Assembly: GCF_002906165.1 (NCBI RefSeq)
Contig: NZ_PPCN01000005.1
Location: 186,001-250,000, forward strand
Direction: 5' to 3'
DNA length: 64,000 nucleotides
Origin: Roseibium marinum
Lineage (GTDB): Bacteria; Pseudomonadota; Alphaproteobacteria; Rhizobiales; Stappiaceae
The position numbers were made by a program, and so were the translations under genes. This document shows positions 30,048 through 39,487 of the stretch, piece by piece. The notes under the pieces were generated by a model, which saw only the letters and a program-made list of their open reading frames with translations, searched no databases and was not told where the DNA came from. Within the stretch, counting starts at the first letter, position 1. Each line of letters opens with the position of its first letter.

Positions 30048-30871
30048 ATGCTTTCGTCGCCGACAAGGCGCTGACTCCCGCGGAGGCGGACGGGAGCGGC
30101 GAACCCGAAACGTTGCTCCGGGTCGACAACGTCTCGCTGGCCTTCGGCGGGGTGAAGGCGATCACCGACATCTCGTTCGATATCCGCAAGGGCGAGATCC
30201 GGGCGATCATCGGCCCCAACGGCGCCGGCAAGACCTCGATGCTCAACGTCATCAACGGGTTCTATCACCCGCAGGAAGGCACCATCACCTGGCGGGGGAC
30301 TGTCCGGCGGAAGATGAAGCCTTACGAGGCCGCCAGCCAGGGCATCGCCCGCACCTTCCAGAATGTGGCGTTGTTCAAGGGCATGACGACGCTGGACAAC
30401 ATCATGTCCGGCCGCTCCCTGAAGATGCACCGCAATTTCTTCTGGCAGGTCCTGTGGCGCGGTCCGGCGGAGCGCGAGGAGATCGAGCACCGCAAGAAGG
30501 TCGAGGAAATTATCGACTTCCTTGAAATCCAGGCGATCCGCAAGACGCCGGTCGGCCGCCTGCCCTACGGATTGCAGAAGCGGGTCGAGCTCGGCCGGGC
30601 GCTTGCCATGGAACCGGAGCTGCTGCTGCTCGACGAGCCGATGGCGGGCATGAACCTGGAAGAAAAAGAAGACATGAGCCGGTTCATCATCGACGTGAAC
30701 CAGGAGTTCGGCACGACGATCGCCCTGATCGAACACGACATGGGCGTCGTCATGGACCTTTCCGACCGGGTGGTCGTGCTCGACTACGGCAAGAAGATCG
30801 CCGACGGCCCGCCCGAAGAAGTCCAGGCCAGCCAGGCCGTCATCGATGCCTATCTCGGCGTCAGTCACTAA
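30044..30871 (+). CDS. ABC transporter ATP-binding protein, LivG type
   Basis: The 275-residue ATPase has Walker A GPNGAGKTSM, a signature-like LPYGLQKRVELGRAL and Walker B LLLLDEPMAGMN, and the C-terminal VVLDYGKKIADGPPEEV tail of LivG/BraF proteins. It powers a branched-chain-amino-acid-type (HAAT) importer with LivF-like, LivH-like and LivM-like partners in the same operon. The 4-bp overlap (ATGA) with the ligase gene before it argues for translational coupling. Confidence 0.9.
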   Translation: MNAFVADKALTPAEADGSGEPETLLRVDNVSLAFGGVKAITDISFDIRKGEIRAIIGPNGAGKTSMLNVINGFYHPQEGTITWRGTVRRKMKPYEAASQGIARTFQNVALFKGMTTLDNIMSGRSLKMHRNFFWQVLWRGPAEREEIEHRKKVEEIIDFLEIQAIRKTPVGRLPYGLQKRVELGRALAMEPELLLLDEPMAGMNLEEKEDMSRFIIDVNQEFGTTIALIEHDMGVVMDLSDRVVVLDYGKKIADGPPEEVQASQAVIDAYLGVSH

Positions 30872-30886
30872 CGAGGGGACAAAGTC

Positions 30887-31840
30887 ATGCTCTACGACAT
30901 ATTCATCGATCCCTTCGTGCAGATGTACGACATGCCGGATTTCTTCCTGCAGGTGCTGTGGGAAGGCTTCGTTGCCGGGATTCTCTACGCCCTGATCGCG
31001 CTCGGCTTCGTGCTGATCTTCAAGGCGTCCGGCGTCTTCAACTTTGCCCAGGGCATCATGGTGGTGTTCGCCGGCCTGACACTGGTTGGGCTCCACGAAA
31101 ACGGCGTGCCGGCCTACCTGGCGCTGATCCTGACCATCGGCGTGATGGCCGTTCTGGCCTACGGGGTGGAACGGATCGTCATGCGGCCGCTGGTGAACCA
31201 GCCGGAAATCATTCTCCTGATGGCGACCATCGGGCTGACCTATTTCCTGGTCGGCTTCGGCGAATTCGTCTTCGGCGGCGAGCCCAAGCAGATGATCACG
31301 GAAGAACTCGGCCTGCCGACCGGCTCGACGGCGTTCGAGATCGGCGAACGGGGGCTGATCATCCTGCAACATATCGATATCGCGGCGGCGGTCATCGCGG
31401 TGGTCATGGTCATCGCGCTCGCGATCTTCTTCAACAAGACCCGCATCGGCCGGGCGCTGAGGGCCGTGGCCGACGATCACCAGGCAGCGCTTTCCGTCGG
31501 CATTTCGCTCAACCAGATCTGGGCCATCGTCTGGTTTGCGGCCGGTCTGGTGGCGCTGGCGACCGGTATCATGTGGGGCGCGCGCTCCGACGTGTCCTTC
31601 GCCCTGGAGATTGTCGCCTTCAAGGCGCTGCCGGTGCTGATCCTCGGCGGCTTCACCTCGATCCCGGGCGCCATTGTCGGCGGCCTGATCATCGGCTTCG
31701 GCGAAAAGATCGGCGAGCTTTACTGGGGCGGCCTTGTGGGCGGCGGCGTCGAATCCTGGCTCGCCTATATCATCGCCCTGATCTTCCTTCTGTTCCGGCC
31801 GCAGGGCCTGTTCGGCGAACGCATCATCGAGCGGATTTAG
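30887..31840 (+). CDS. ABC transporter permease, LivH type
   Basis: A 317-residue inner-membrane permease with about eight to nine hydrophobic segments and the LivH hallmarks LWEGFVAGILYALIALGFVL, ASGVFNFAQGIMVVFAGL, RIGRALRAVADDHQAALSVG (the coupling loop) and VGGLIIGFGEKIGELYWGG. It pairs with the LivM-like subunit to form the channel of the importer. It starts 15 bp after the LivG-like gene. Confidence 0.9.
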   Translation: MLYDIFIDPFVQMYDMPDFFLQVLWEGFVAGILYALIALGFVLIFKASGVFNFAQGIMVVFAGLTLVGLHENGVPAYLALILTIGVMAVLAYGVERIVMRPLVNQPEIILLMATIGLTYFLVGFGEFVFGGEPKQMITEELGLPTGSTAFEIGERGLIILQHIDIAAAVIAVVMVIALAIFFNKTRIGRALRAVADDHQAALSVGISLNQIWAIVWFAAGLVALATGIMWGARSDVSFALEIVAFKALPVLILGGFTSIPGAIVGGLIIGFGEKIGELYWGGLVGGGVESWLAYIIALIFLLFRPQGLFGERIIERI

Positions 31841-31850
31841 AGAGCCTTCC

Positions 31851-32927
31851 ATGTTTTATCGTGAAGCCGGACAATTCAAGACGAGCTACAAGGCGGATCA
31901 GGCGCTGTTCCCGATCCTGCAGGACCGGATCGGCATCGCAGCGATCCTGCTGATCGCCTTCGTGGTCATTCCCGCCTTTGCCAACGATTTCTTCCTGACC
32001 TCGATCATGATCCCGTTCCTGATATTCGCGCTGGCGGCGATCGGTCTGAACGTCCTGACCGGTTATTGCGGCCAGTTGTCCCTGGGGACCGGGGCCTTCA
32101 TGGGGGTGGGCGCCTACGCGGCCTACAAGCTGACGTCCATTTTCCCGGACGCCAATGTCATCGTCATGGTGCTGGTGTCGGGTGTGTTCTCGGCCGCCAT
32201 CGGCGCCGTGTTCGGCCTGCCGAGCCTGCGCATCAAGGGGCTTTACCTGGCCGTGACGACGCTGGCGGCGCAGTTCTTCCTGGAATGGTGCTTCATCCGC
32301 ATTCCCTGGCTCTACAACTACAATTCCTCCGGGGCGATCGAAGTGCCGCGCCGGGAAATGTTCGGCTTTATCGTCACCGGCGCGGAGGCGTTGCCGATCA
32401 CCCGCTATTTCGTCGTGCTGTGCATCACCGCCGGCATCGCCTATCTGATGGCGAATGTCCTGCGCGGGCGGATCGGCCGCTCGTGGATGATGATCCGCGA
32501 CATGGACATCGCCGCCGAACTGATGGGCGTGCGGCCCCTGCAGACCAAGCTGATGGCCTTCGCGGTGTCGTCCTATATCTGCGGCGTCGCCGGCGCCATG
32601 ATGGTGTTCTTCTGGCTGAACGCGGCCGAGCCGTCCTCCTATTCGATCCGCCTGTCTTTCCAGATCCTGTTCATGGTGATCCTGGGCGGGCTCGGCAGTC
32701 TTGGGGGCGCGTTCATGGGAGCGGCGTTCATCTGGATCCTGCCGGTGCTGCTGAAATTCGTGCCGGGCGCTCTCGGCATCGACATCGCTGCGGAGACCGT
32801 GGAACACGCGACCTTCATGATCGTCGGCGCGCTGATCATATTCTTTCTGATCGTCGAGCCGCACGGGTTTGCGCGGCTGTGGCAGATCGCGAAACAAAAG
32901 CTCAGGGTCTGGCCGTTCCCATACTAG
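31851..32927 (+). CDS. ABC transporter permease, LivM type
   Basis: The 358-residue permease has LivM features: a central AAIGLNVLTGYCGQLSLGTGAF motif, the RGRIGRSWMMIRDMDIAAEL coupling segment and ILGGLGSLGGAFMGAAFIWI near the end. About ten membrane segments are visible. It is 10 bp after the LivH-like gene. A 119-bp gap then precedes the binding-protein gene, a usual break in Liv operons. Confidence 0.9.
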   Translation: MFYREAGQFKTSYKADQALFPILQDRIGIAAILLIAFVVIPAFANDFFLTSIMIPFLIFALAAIGLNVLTGYCGQLSLGTGAFMGVGAYAAYKLTSIFPDANVIVMVLVSGVFSAAIGAVFGLPSLRIKGLYLAVTTLAAQFFLEWCFIRIPWLYNYNSSGAIEVPRREMFGFIVTGAEALPITRYFVVLCITAGIAYLMANVLRGRIGRSWMMIRDMDIAAELMGVRPLQTKLMAFAVSSYICGVAGAMMVFFWLNAAEPSSYSIRLSFQILFMVILGGLGSLGGAFMGAAFIWILPVLLKFVPGALGIDIAAETVEHATFMIVGALIIFFLIVEPHGFARLWQIAKQKLRVWPFPY

Positions 32928-33046
32928 GCCAAGGCCAGGGACTGCCAGTCTTTTCGCACGCCATCCGGCCCCTGGACCAGGCCGGTGAGGAATGGCGCAA
33001 CAGGTCCGGCGGCGTTTATCGATTTGCGCCGTATGGGAGGAAAAGC

Positions 33047-34378
33047 ATGAAAGACTTCAAGCAACTCGCGTTGGGAACGGCCGTTGCTCTCGGCGTCGGT
33101 CTGACCGGTCTCATGACACCGGCAGCTCAGGCGCAGGACAGCAACTACGTGCCGCTGCTGACCTACCGTACAGGACCCTATGCGGGGTCCGGCATCCATA
33201 TCGCCAACGGCATGCACGACTATCTGAAAATGCTGAACGAGCGCGACGGCGGCATCGGCGGCGTCAGGCTGGAGCTGGAGGAATGCGAGACCGGCTACAA
33301 TGCCCAGAAAGGCGTCGAGTGCTACGAGGCCACCAAGGGCAAGGGCGCGCTGGTCTATAACCCGTATTCCACCGGCATCACGCTGCAGCTGATCCCGAAA
33401 GCCGGTGTCGACAAGATCCCGGTCCTGTCCATGGGTTACGGCCTGTCGGCCGCCGCGGACGGCAACGTCTTCCCGTGGGTCTTCAACGTTCCGGACACCT
33501 ACTGGGACGGCGCGTCTGTCGTGATCAAGTATATCGGCGAGCAGGAAGGCGGGCTTGAAAACCTCAAGGGCAAGAAGATCGGCTATCTCTTCCTGGATGC
33601 CGGCTACGGCCGCGAGCCGATCCCGCTTCTGGAGCAGCTTGCCGAGAAATACGGTTTCGAACTGCTGCAGTATCCGGTGCCCGGCGCCGAAATGCAGAAC
33701 CAGTCCTCGCAATGGCTGAACGTGCGGCGTGACCGCCCGGACTACATGGTCATGTGGGGCTGGGGCGCGATGAACCCGACCGCCGTCAAGGAAGCCGTCA
33801 AGATCCGCTTCCCGATGGACAAGTTCATCGGTGTCTGGTGGTCCGCGGGTGACGATGACGCGGCGGCCGGCGGTGAAGGCGCCAAGGGCTACAAGGCGAT
33901 GAACTTTTCCGGCGTCGGCAGCGACTTCCCGGCGCTCGCCGACATCCAGAAGCATGTCATCGACCCGGGTCTGAGCTCGACCGACGCGGACACCATCGGT
34001 GGAACGCTCTATAACCGCGGCGTCCTGAACTCCGTCATCATCGCGGAAGGCATTCGCACCGCGCAGGAGCTGACCGGCAAGAAGGTCATCACCGGCGAGG
34101 ACATGCGTATGGGCCTGGAAGCGCTCAATCTGGACGAGGCACGCCTCGAGGAGCTGGGCCTGAAAGGCTTCGCCCATCCGATGAAGGTGACTTGCGAGGA
34201 CCATGCCGGCAGCCATCCGGTCTTCATCCAGCAATGGGACGGCAAGAAGTGGCAACAGGCGTCCAACTGGATCGAGCCGATGACCGACATCGTCCGTCCG
34301 CTGCTTGAGGCCGCCGCGAAGGACTATGCCGAGAAGAACGCGCCGTGGCCGGCGCGCACCGAACCCTGCCCGAACTGA
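33047..34378 (+). CDS. ABC transporter periplasmic binding protein (Liv/amide type)
   Basis: The 443-residue product has a signal peptide (MKDFKQLALGTAVALGVGLT, cleavage near AQA/QD) and a two-lobe periplasmic-binding fold typical of leucine- or amide-binding proteins (VPLLTYRTGPYAGSGIHIAN, DGGIGGVRLELEECETGYNA, and GAEMQNQSSQWLNVRRDRPD). Length exceeds the 370-residue amino-acid receptors and matches the group found with acyl-CoA ligases. Start ATG 33047 has GGGAGG ahead; the open frame reaches far upstream but is a shadow. A strong hairpin follows (34392-34420), likely to favour excess receptor mRNA. Confidence 0.88.
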   Translation: MKDFKQLALGTAVALGVGLTGLMTPAAQAQDSNYVPLLTYRTGPYAGSGIHIANGMHDYLKMLNERDGGIGGVRLELEECETGYNAQKGVECYEATKGKGALVYNPYSTGITLQLIPKAGVDKIPVLSMGYGLSAAADGNVFPWVFNVPDTYWDGASVVIKYIGEQEGGLENLKGKKIGYLFLDAGYGREPIPLLEQLAEKYGFELLQYPVPGAEMQNQSSQWLNVRRDRPDYMVMWGWGAMNPTAVKEAVKIRFPMDKFIGVWWSAGDDDAAAGGEGAKGYKAMNFSGVGSDFPALADIQKHVIDPGLSSTDADTIGGTLYNRGVLNSVIIAEGIRTAQELTGKKVITGEDMRMGLEALNLDEARLEELGLKGFAHPMKVTCEDHAGSHPVFIQQWDGKKWQQASNWIEPMTDIVRPLLEAAAKDYAEKNAPWPARTEPCPN

Positions 34379-34391
34379 CCGGCAGTCCGCT

Positions 34392-34420
34392 CCGCCGCGC
34401 GTAACATCCGCGCGCGGCGG
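34392..34420 (+). terminator. strong hairpin between binding-protein and LivF-like genes
   Basis: CCGCCGCGCG at 34392-34401 pairs with CGCGCGGCGG at 34411-34420 around a 9-nt loop. It lies 13 bp after the receptor stop and 21 bp before the LivF-like start. No long T-run follows, so it is more likely a stabilising stem or partial terminator. Confidence 0.7.
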
Positions 34421-34441
34421 GGCTTCTCAGGAGAGGACGGA

Positions 34442-35296
34442 ATGGCACTCACTGATATCGAACAGCCCGCAGAGGACAAGACGGTGCAAAAAGCCGAGAC
34501 GATCCTGACGGTCAACAATATCGAGGTCATCTATGACCACGTTATTCTGGTGCTGAAAGGCGTTTCCCTCACGGTTCCCAAGGGCGGTATCGTGGCTCTT
34601 CTGGGTGCGAACGGCGCTGGAAAAACGACGACCCTCAAGGCGGTTTCCAACCTGCTTGGCGCGGAACGCGGCGAGGTGACCAAGGGAAAGATCCTGTTCG
34701 AGGGAGAGGAGGTCCAGGCCCTGTCGCCCAACGATCTGGTCCGCAGGGGCTGTATCCAGGTGATGGAAGGCCGGCATTGTTTCGGGCACCTGTCCATCGA
34801 GGAGAACCTGCTCACGGGCGCCTATACCCGCAAGGACGGACACAGCGCGGTGAAGGCCGACCTGGAGATGGTCTACAATTATTTTCCGCGTCTGCGCGAG
34901 CGCCGGCAAAGCCAGGCCGGTTACACATCCGGCGGCGAACAGCAGATGTGCGCGATCGGCCGCGCCCTGATGAGCCGTCCCAAGATGATCCTGCTCGACG
35001 AACCCAGCATGGGGCTGGCGCCGCAACTGGTGGAGGAAATCTTCGAGATCGTCCGCCAGCTCAACCAGAATGAAGGCGTTTCCTTCCTGCTGGCGGAGCA
35101 GAACACCAATGTGGCGCTGAAATACGCCACCTACGGCTACATTCTGGAATCCGGCCGCATTGTTCTGGACGGCGACGCCAAGGCGCTGCGCGAGAACGAG
35201 GACGTGAAGGAATTCTATCTGGGCGTGGGCGGCGAAGGCCGCCGGTCGTTCAGGAACGTCAAACATTACAAGCGGCGGAAGCGCTGGCTGGCCTGA
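34442..35296 (+). CDS. ABC transporter ATP-binding protein, LivF type
   Basis: The 284-residue ATPase has Walker A LLGANGAGKTTTLKAVSNLL, signature YTSGGEQQMCAIGRALM, Walker B ILLDEPSMGLAPQL and the switch region VSFLLAEQNTN, all typical of LivF. The C-terminus carries a basic tail (KHYKRRKRWLA) beyond the usual LivF end. Unlike many LivF proteins it begins with about 20 extra residues (IEQPAEDKTVQKAETILT). It completes the importer encoded upstream. Confidence 0.9.
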   Translation: MALTDIEQPAEDKTVQKAETILTVNNIEVIYDHVILVLKGVSLTVPKGGIVALLGANGAGKTTTLKAVSNLLGAERGEVTKGKILFEGEEVQALSPNDLVRRGCIQVMEGRHCFGHLSIEENLLTGAYTRKDGHSAVKADLEMVYNYFPRLRERRQSQAGYTSGGEQQMCAIGRALMSRPKMILLDEPSMGLAPQLVEEIFEIVRQLNQNEGVSFLLAEQNTNVALKYATYGYILESGRIVLDGDAKALRENEDVKEFYLGVGGEGRRSFRNVKHYKRRKRWLA

Positions 35297-35326
35297 TCTA
35301 TCGGGTTTTTAAAGGCGGAGACGACC

Positions 35327-36565
35327 ATGAGCGACACTCAGTTCGATGCGCGCGAGCGGCAGGCCCCGGCGCAGCGCGAGCAGGAACTTTTTGCAAGATT
35401 GCCGGAGCTGCTGGCCCATGCGATGGCCAATTCTCCGGCCTGGGCGGCTCATCTGGACGGTCACGATGCAGGCACCGTGAAGGACCGGGCCAGCCTTGCC
35501 GCGCTGCCTGTCCTGCGCAAATCCGAGCTTCTGGAAAAGCAGAGCGCCAATCCGCCTTTCGGCGGGTTTCTGGCCGGGGACCTGTCGGCCGCGGCCAGGG
35601 TGTTCATGTCTCCCGGTCCGATCTGGGAACCGCAGGCTCCCGGGCTTGACCCGTGGAACGGCGCCCGCAGTCTTCACGCGGCGGGGTTCCGCAAGGGCGA
35701 CGTGATCCTGAATGTGTTTTCCTATCACCTCACGCCCGGCGGTTTCATTCTGGATCAGGGGGCGATCGCGCTGGGATGTACGGTGTTTCCCGCCGGGACC
35801 GGCAATACGGACACACTGGCGGAAGCCGTGGAGATCCTCGGCCCATCGGGTTTCGTCGGCACTCCGGATTATCTCAAGGTCGTTCTGGACCGGGGCCGCG
35901 AGCAGGGCCGGAACATGTCCTCGATCCGCAAGGCCCTCGTCTCCGGGGGGGCGCTGTTTCCCTCGCTGCGCGCGGACTACGAGGCACAGGGCGTGGCGGT
36001 CAGCCAGTGTTATGCCACGGCGGATCTCGGCGTCATTGCCTATGAAACCGAAGCCCGCGACGGCATGGTGGTCAACGAGGACTATATCGTTGAAATCGTC
36101 CGTCCGGGAACCGGGGAGCCGGTTGCCGATGGCGAAGTGGGCGAACTCGTGGTGACCAATTTCAACAGCCTCTATCCACTGATCCGATTTGCCACGGGAG
36201 ACCTCTCCAAGATCGTTCCTGGCCAGTCGCCATGCGGACGCACCAACATGCGGCTTGCCGGCTGGATGGGCCGCGCGGACCAGCGCACCAAGGTGAAAGG
36301 CATGTTCATCGACCCCGCGCAGATCGCTCAGATCGTGTCGGCGCACCCTGAAGTGCGCAAGGCGCGTCTTGCGGTGAACCGTGTCGGAGAAATGGATGCG
36401 ATGACGCTCGCGGTGGAAACGGACGAGACAGACAACGGGCTTGCGGAACGGGTCGCCGCGACCTTGCGGGAGGTAACGCGGTTGAAGGGCGACGTGCAGC
36501 TTGTTTCTCCCGGCGGCCTGCCGAACGACGGCAAGGTGATCGCCGATGAAAGGGACTACGGGTAA
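35327..36565 (+). CDS. PaaK-like (phenylacetate-CoA ligase family) protein with atypical P-loop
   Basis: The 412-residue protein matches the PaaK branch of adenylate-forming enzymes: FRKGDVILNVFSYHLTPGGF, SQCYATADLGVIAYE (A5), YPLIRFATGDLSKI (A7), RTKVKGMFIDPAQI (A8) and a terminal PNDGKVIADE (A10 Lys). However, the position where PaaK proteins have an SSGTTGKP-like P-loop reads VFMSPGPIWEPQAPG, so nucleotide binding may differ. It ends the importer operon, 30 bp after the LivF-like gene. With the acyl-CoA ligase at the operon head, it suggests activation of an imported acid, but activity is unproved. Confidence 0.8.
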   Translation: MSDTQFDARERQAPAQREQELFARLPELLAHAMANSPAWAAHLDGHDAGTVKDRASLAALPVLRKSELLEKQSANPPFGGFLAGDLSAAARVFMSPGPIWEPQAPGLDPWNGARSLHAAGFRKGDVILNVFSYHLTPGGFILDQGAIALGCTVFPAGTGNTDTLAEAVEILGPSGFVGTPDYLKVVLDRGREQGRNMSSIRKALVSGGALFPSLRADYEAQGVAVSQCYATADLGVIAYETEARDGMVVNEDYIVEIVRPGTGEPVADGEVGELVVTNFNSLYPLIRFATGDLSKIVPGQSPCGRTNMRLAGWMGRADQRTKVKGMFIDPAQIAQIVSAHPEVRKARLAVNRVGEMDAMTLAVETDETDNGLAERVAATLREVTRLKGDVQLVSPGGLPNDGKVIADERDYG

Positions 36566-36685
36566 ATTCCGCGGCGGGTGATCCGGGTGAAATTCCGCGC
36601 GTATGCTCTTTGCCGCATTGGCCTTCGTTCCGGCCTGAACTATGTAAAGCGGCACAGTGACAAACATTCAGGATAAATCCCGCCC

Positions 36686-37777
36686 ATGACCGTTCAACCA
36701 CCCCGCACCCCGGCAGCAGACCAGACAGTAGATCGGGCAGCGGAGTTTCGGGAAATCAGCCTGCCGCAAGGCCATCCCGTCGTCAAAAGCGGCAAGGTCG
36801 GTGTTCTGCTGGTCAATCTGGGCACGCCGGACGGCACCGACTATTGGTCGATGCGCCGCTATCTGCGTGAATTCCTGTCCGACAAGCGGGTCATCGAATG
36901 GCCGCGCGCGATCTGGTATCCGATCCTTTACGGCATCGTTCTGATGACCCGCCCGGGAAAATCCGGCAAGGCCTATGAGGAAATCTGGAATCACGAGAAG
37001 AACGAGTCGCCCCTGCGCACGATCACCCGCAACCAGTCAGACCGGCTGGGAGACATTCTGGGCGACGACGGCGGCCGTCTGAAGGTCGACTGGGCGATGC
37101 GCTACGGTCAGCCCTCCATTCCGGACCGGCTGAAGGCGCTGAAGGACGACGGCTGCGACCGGATCCTGGTGTTTCCGCTTTATCCGCAATATGCAGCCGC
37201 CACTACGGCGACGGTCAACGATGTGGTGTGCCGGACGCTTCTGGACATGCGCTGGCAGCCGGCCATCCGCACCGTGCCGCCCTATCATGACGATCCTGTC
37301 TATGTGGAGGCGCTGGCAAAGTCCGTCGAGCGGCATCTGGAAGGCCTGGACTTCGAGCCGGACGTGGTCCTGACCTCCTACCACGGCATTCCGCAGTCCT
37401 ATTTCAAACGCGGCGATCCCTACCATTGCCACTGCATGAAAACCACGCGGCTGATGCGCAAGGTGCTCGGTTGGGGCGAGGACAAGCTGCGCGTCACGTT
37501 CCAGTCGCGTTTCGGTCCGGAAGAATGGCTGCAGCCCTATACGGACAAGACCGTGGAACAGCTCGCAAAGGAGGGCGTGAAGAATATCGCCGTCCTGAAC
37601 CCCGGCTTCGTCGCCGACTGTCTCGAAACGCTGGAGGAAATCGCCGGGGAGGCGGCCGAGATCTTCAAGGAAAACGGCGGCGAGAATTTCAGCCATATCC
37701 CCTGCCTGAACGACAGCGACCTGGGCATGGACGTGATCGCGCATGTCGTGCGCCGGGAACTTGGCGGCTGGATCTGA
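36686..37777 (+). CDS. hemH: ferrochelatase
   Basis: The 363-residue protein inserts ferrous iron into protoporphyrin IX, the last step of heme synthesis. Family stretches are KVGVLLVNLGTPDGTDYWSM, VFPLYPQYAAATTATV, VVLTSYHGIPQSYFKRGDPY with catalytic His233, and GFVADCLETLEEIAGEA with Glu314. The N-terminus is about 35 residues longer than in E. coli. It is a single gene by context: 120 bp from the PaaK-like gene and followed by a 233-bp gap. Confidence 0.95.
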   Translation: MTVQPPRTPAADQTVDRAAEFREISLPQGHPVVKSGKVGVLLVNLGTPDGTDYWSMRRYLREFLSDKRVIEWPRAIWYPILYGIVLMTRPGKSGKAYEEIWNHEKNESPLRTITRNQSDRLGDILGDDGGRLKVDWAMRYGQPSIPDRLKALKDDGCDRILVFPLYPQYAAATTATVNDVVCRTLLDMRWQPAIRTVPPYHDDPVYVEALAKSVERHLEGLDFEPDVVLTSYHGIPQSYFKRGDPYHCHCMKTTRLMRKVLGWGEDKLRVTFQSRFGPEEWLQPYTDKTVEQLAKEGVKNIAVLNPGFVADCLETLEEIAGEAAEIFKENGGENFSHIPCLNDSDLGMDVIAHVVRRELGGWI

Positions 37778-37827
37778 CAGAGGCTGCGTGGCTTCCGTTC
37801 CTGTCGACAACTCCGCGCGGTCAAGTT

Positions 37828-37844
37828 AGCTGTTGTAAACAGCT
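37828..37844. repeat. small palindrome after hemH
   Basis: AGCTGTT (37828-37834) and AACAGCT (37838-37844) are exact inverted 7-mers around GTA. It lies 51 bp after the hemH stop in the gap before the SPFH gene. It might be a weak terminator stem or a regulator site for the next gene; no T-run follows. Confidence 0.35.
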
Positions 37845-38010
37845 GGTGAAATTTCAGGAGGGCTTCGGCCTTCACACGCCTGTGGCGGCCGGTCCCCAGA
37901 CTAACCCGGCATCCCGGGGTGTGGCCGCCAACGGCGGCAAATACGCTGGCACGGTGCCTCAAAACGGCGCATAGTGACCGTCCTATTTCAAGAGCTTACG
38001 GGAGTTTTTC

Positions 38011-38997
38011 ATGCCACTTGCGGGATTTGATATTTTCCTGATCGTCCTCCTGGTGCTGGTCGTTCTGGTCTTTTTCGCCGGGGTCAAGACAGTTCCCCAA
38101 GGCTTCAACTACACGATCGAACGCTTCGGGAAGTACCGGAAGACCCTGATGCCGGGGCTGAATTTCATCATTCCGTTCATCGATAAGGTCGGCCACAAGC
38201 TGAACATGATGGAACAGGTTCTGGATGTTCCCTCGCAGGAAGTGATCACGCGCGACAACGCGAGCGTCACGGCCGACGGCATAACGTTCTATCAGGTGCT
38301 TGATGCGGCGCGGGCCTCTTATGAGGTTCTGGGATTGCAGAACGCCATCTTGAACCTCACGATGACCAACATCCGCTCGGTCATGGGGTCGATGGACCTG
38401 GACAGTCTGTTGTCGAACAGAGACGAGATCAACGCTCAGATCCTGCGGGTTGTCGATGCGGCCGCGGAACCCTGGGGGATCAAGATCACCCGTATCGAGA
38501 TCAAGGATATCAATCCGCCGCGCGATCTGGTCGATGCAATGGGGCGGCAGATGAAGGCGGAGCGGGAGAAGCGTGCTTCCATCCTTGAGGCCGAAGGAAA
38601 ACGCCAGTCGGAAATTCTCAAGGCGGAAGGTCAAAAGCAGTCGCTGATCCTGGAGGCCGAAGGCCGGCGCGAATCCGCGTTTCGTGACGCGGAAGCCCGC
38701 GAACGTGAAGCCGAGGCGGAAGCCAAGGCCACCCAGATGGTCAGCGCGGCAATCTCGGCTGGGGATATTCAGGCCATCAACTATTTTGTCGCCAACAAAT
38801 ATGTCGATGCCTTCAAGGCACTTGCCACGTCCAGGAACCAGAAAACGCTGATCCTGCCGATGGAGGCAACGTCTCTGCTTGGTGCCCTGTCGGGGATAGG
38901 AGAAATCGCGAAGGAAGCCTTTGGCGATGACAAGCGCAATGGCAGGACCGCATCGGGCATTCCCGATACAGGCGGTTCCGAGGGAGAAAACCCGTGA
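38011..38997 (+). CDS. SPFH/Band 7 protein (stomatin/QmcA-like)
   Basis: A 328-residue membrane-anchored SPFH protein: one N-terminal membrane helix ([20 protein letters not shown]), the Band 7 domain (about 30-190; [60 protein letters not shown]) and a long Ala/Glu/Arg coiled coil (about 185-245). Such proteins form ring-like oligomers in membrane microdomains and often pair with an NfeD protein. Here the NfeD gene overlaps the stop by 4 bp, so they form an operon. Confidence 0.92.
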   Translation: MPLAGFDIFLIVLLVLVVLVFFAGVKTVPQGFNYTIERFGKYRKTLMPGLNFIIPFIDKVGHKLNMMEQVLDVPSQEVITRDNASVTADGITFYQVLDAARASYEVLGLQNAILNLTMTNIRSVMGSMDLDSLLSNRDEINAQILRVVDAAAEPWGIKITRIEIKDINPPRDLVDAMGRQMKAEREKRASILEAEGKRQSEILKAEGQKQSLILEAEGRRESAFRDAEAREREAEAEAKATQMVSAAISAGDIQAINYFVANKYVDAFKALATSRNQKTLILPMEATSLLGALSGIGEIAKEAFGDDKRNGRTASGIPDTGGSEGENP

Positions 38998-39449
38998 GCC
39001 TGACGGAAAGCATCATCGCCTATCTGGGACCCTGGAGCTGGTTTGTTCTGGGTCTTGTCCTGCTGGGTCTGGAAATCCTGGCTCCGGGCACGATCTTCCT
39101 GTGGTTCGGAGTATCGGCGCTGGTCGTCGGTGTCGTGGCGCTGGCCTTCGGCTTTGGCTGGCAGGTCCATGTCGGGTTGTTTCTGGTGCTTTCGCTGGTG
39201 AGCCTGTTGATCGGCCGTCGGCTGATGGCCCGGCTGTCTTCGGAAAAAGGCGATCCGGGGCTCAATCAGCGGGGCAGCCGCTATATCGGCCGGAAGTTCA
39301 CGCTCACCAAGCCGTTGAACGAAGGGGCGGGAAACCTCTCCATCGACGATACGATCTGGCGGATTACCGGTCCGGATCTTCCCGCCGGGACAAAGGTGCG
39401 TGTCGACGCGATCGACGGCGCCCGGCTGGTCGTCTCGCGGGTCGAGTGA
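38994..39449 (+). CDS. NfeD family protein
   Basis: The 151-residue protein has two to three N-terminal membrane helices ([51 protein letters not shown]) and a C-terminal beta-barrel OB-fold (about 95-150; [20 protein letters not shown], ending [17 protein letters not shown]). It partners the SPFH protein encoded just before it with a 4-bp overlap. No protease domain is present, so it is the short NfeD type. It converges on the MotB-like gene with 38 bp between the stops. Confidence 0.9.
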   Translation: MSLTESIIAYLGPWSWFVLGLVLLGLEILAPGTIFLWFGVSALVVGVVALAFGFGWQVHVGLFLVLSLVSLLIGRRLMARLSSEKGDPGLNQRGSRYIGRKFTLTKPLNEGAGNLSIDDTIWRITGPDLPAGTKVRVDAIDGARLVVSRVE

Positions 39450-39487
39450 GGTTCAGTAGCCGCGCTTAACGGGCATTCCCCGGGTGC

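Noticed and set aside
32066..33046. N-terminal extension of the receptor gene frame through the LivM gene
   Set aside because: The frame is open by chance. The signal peptide and ribosome site at 33047 define the true start.
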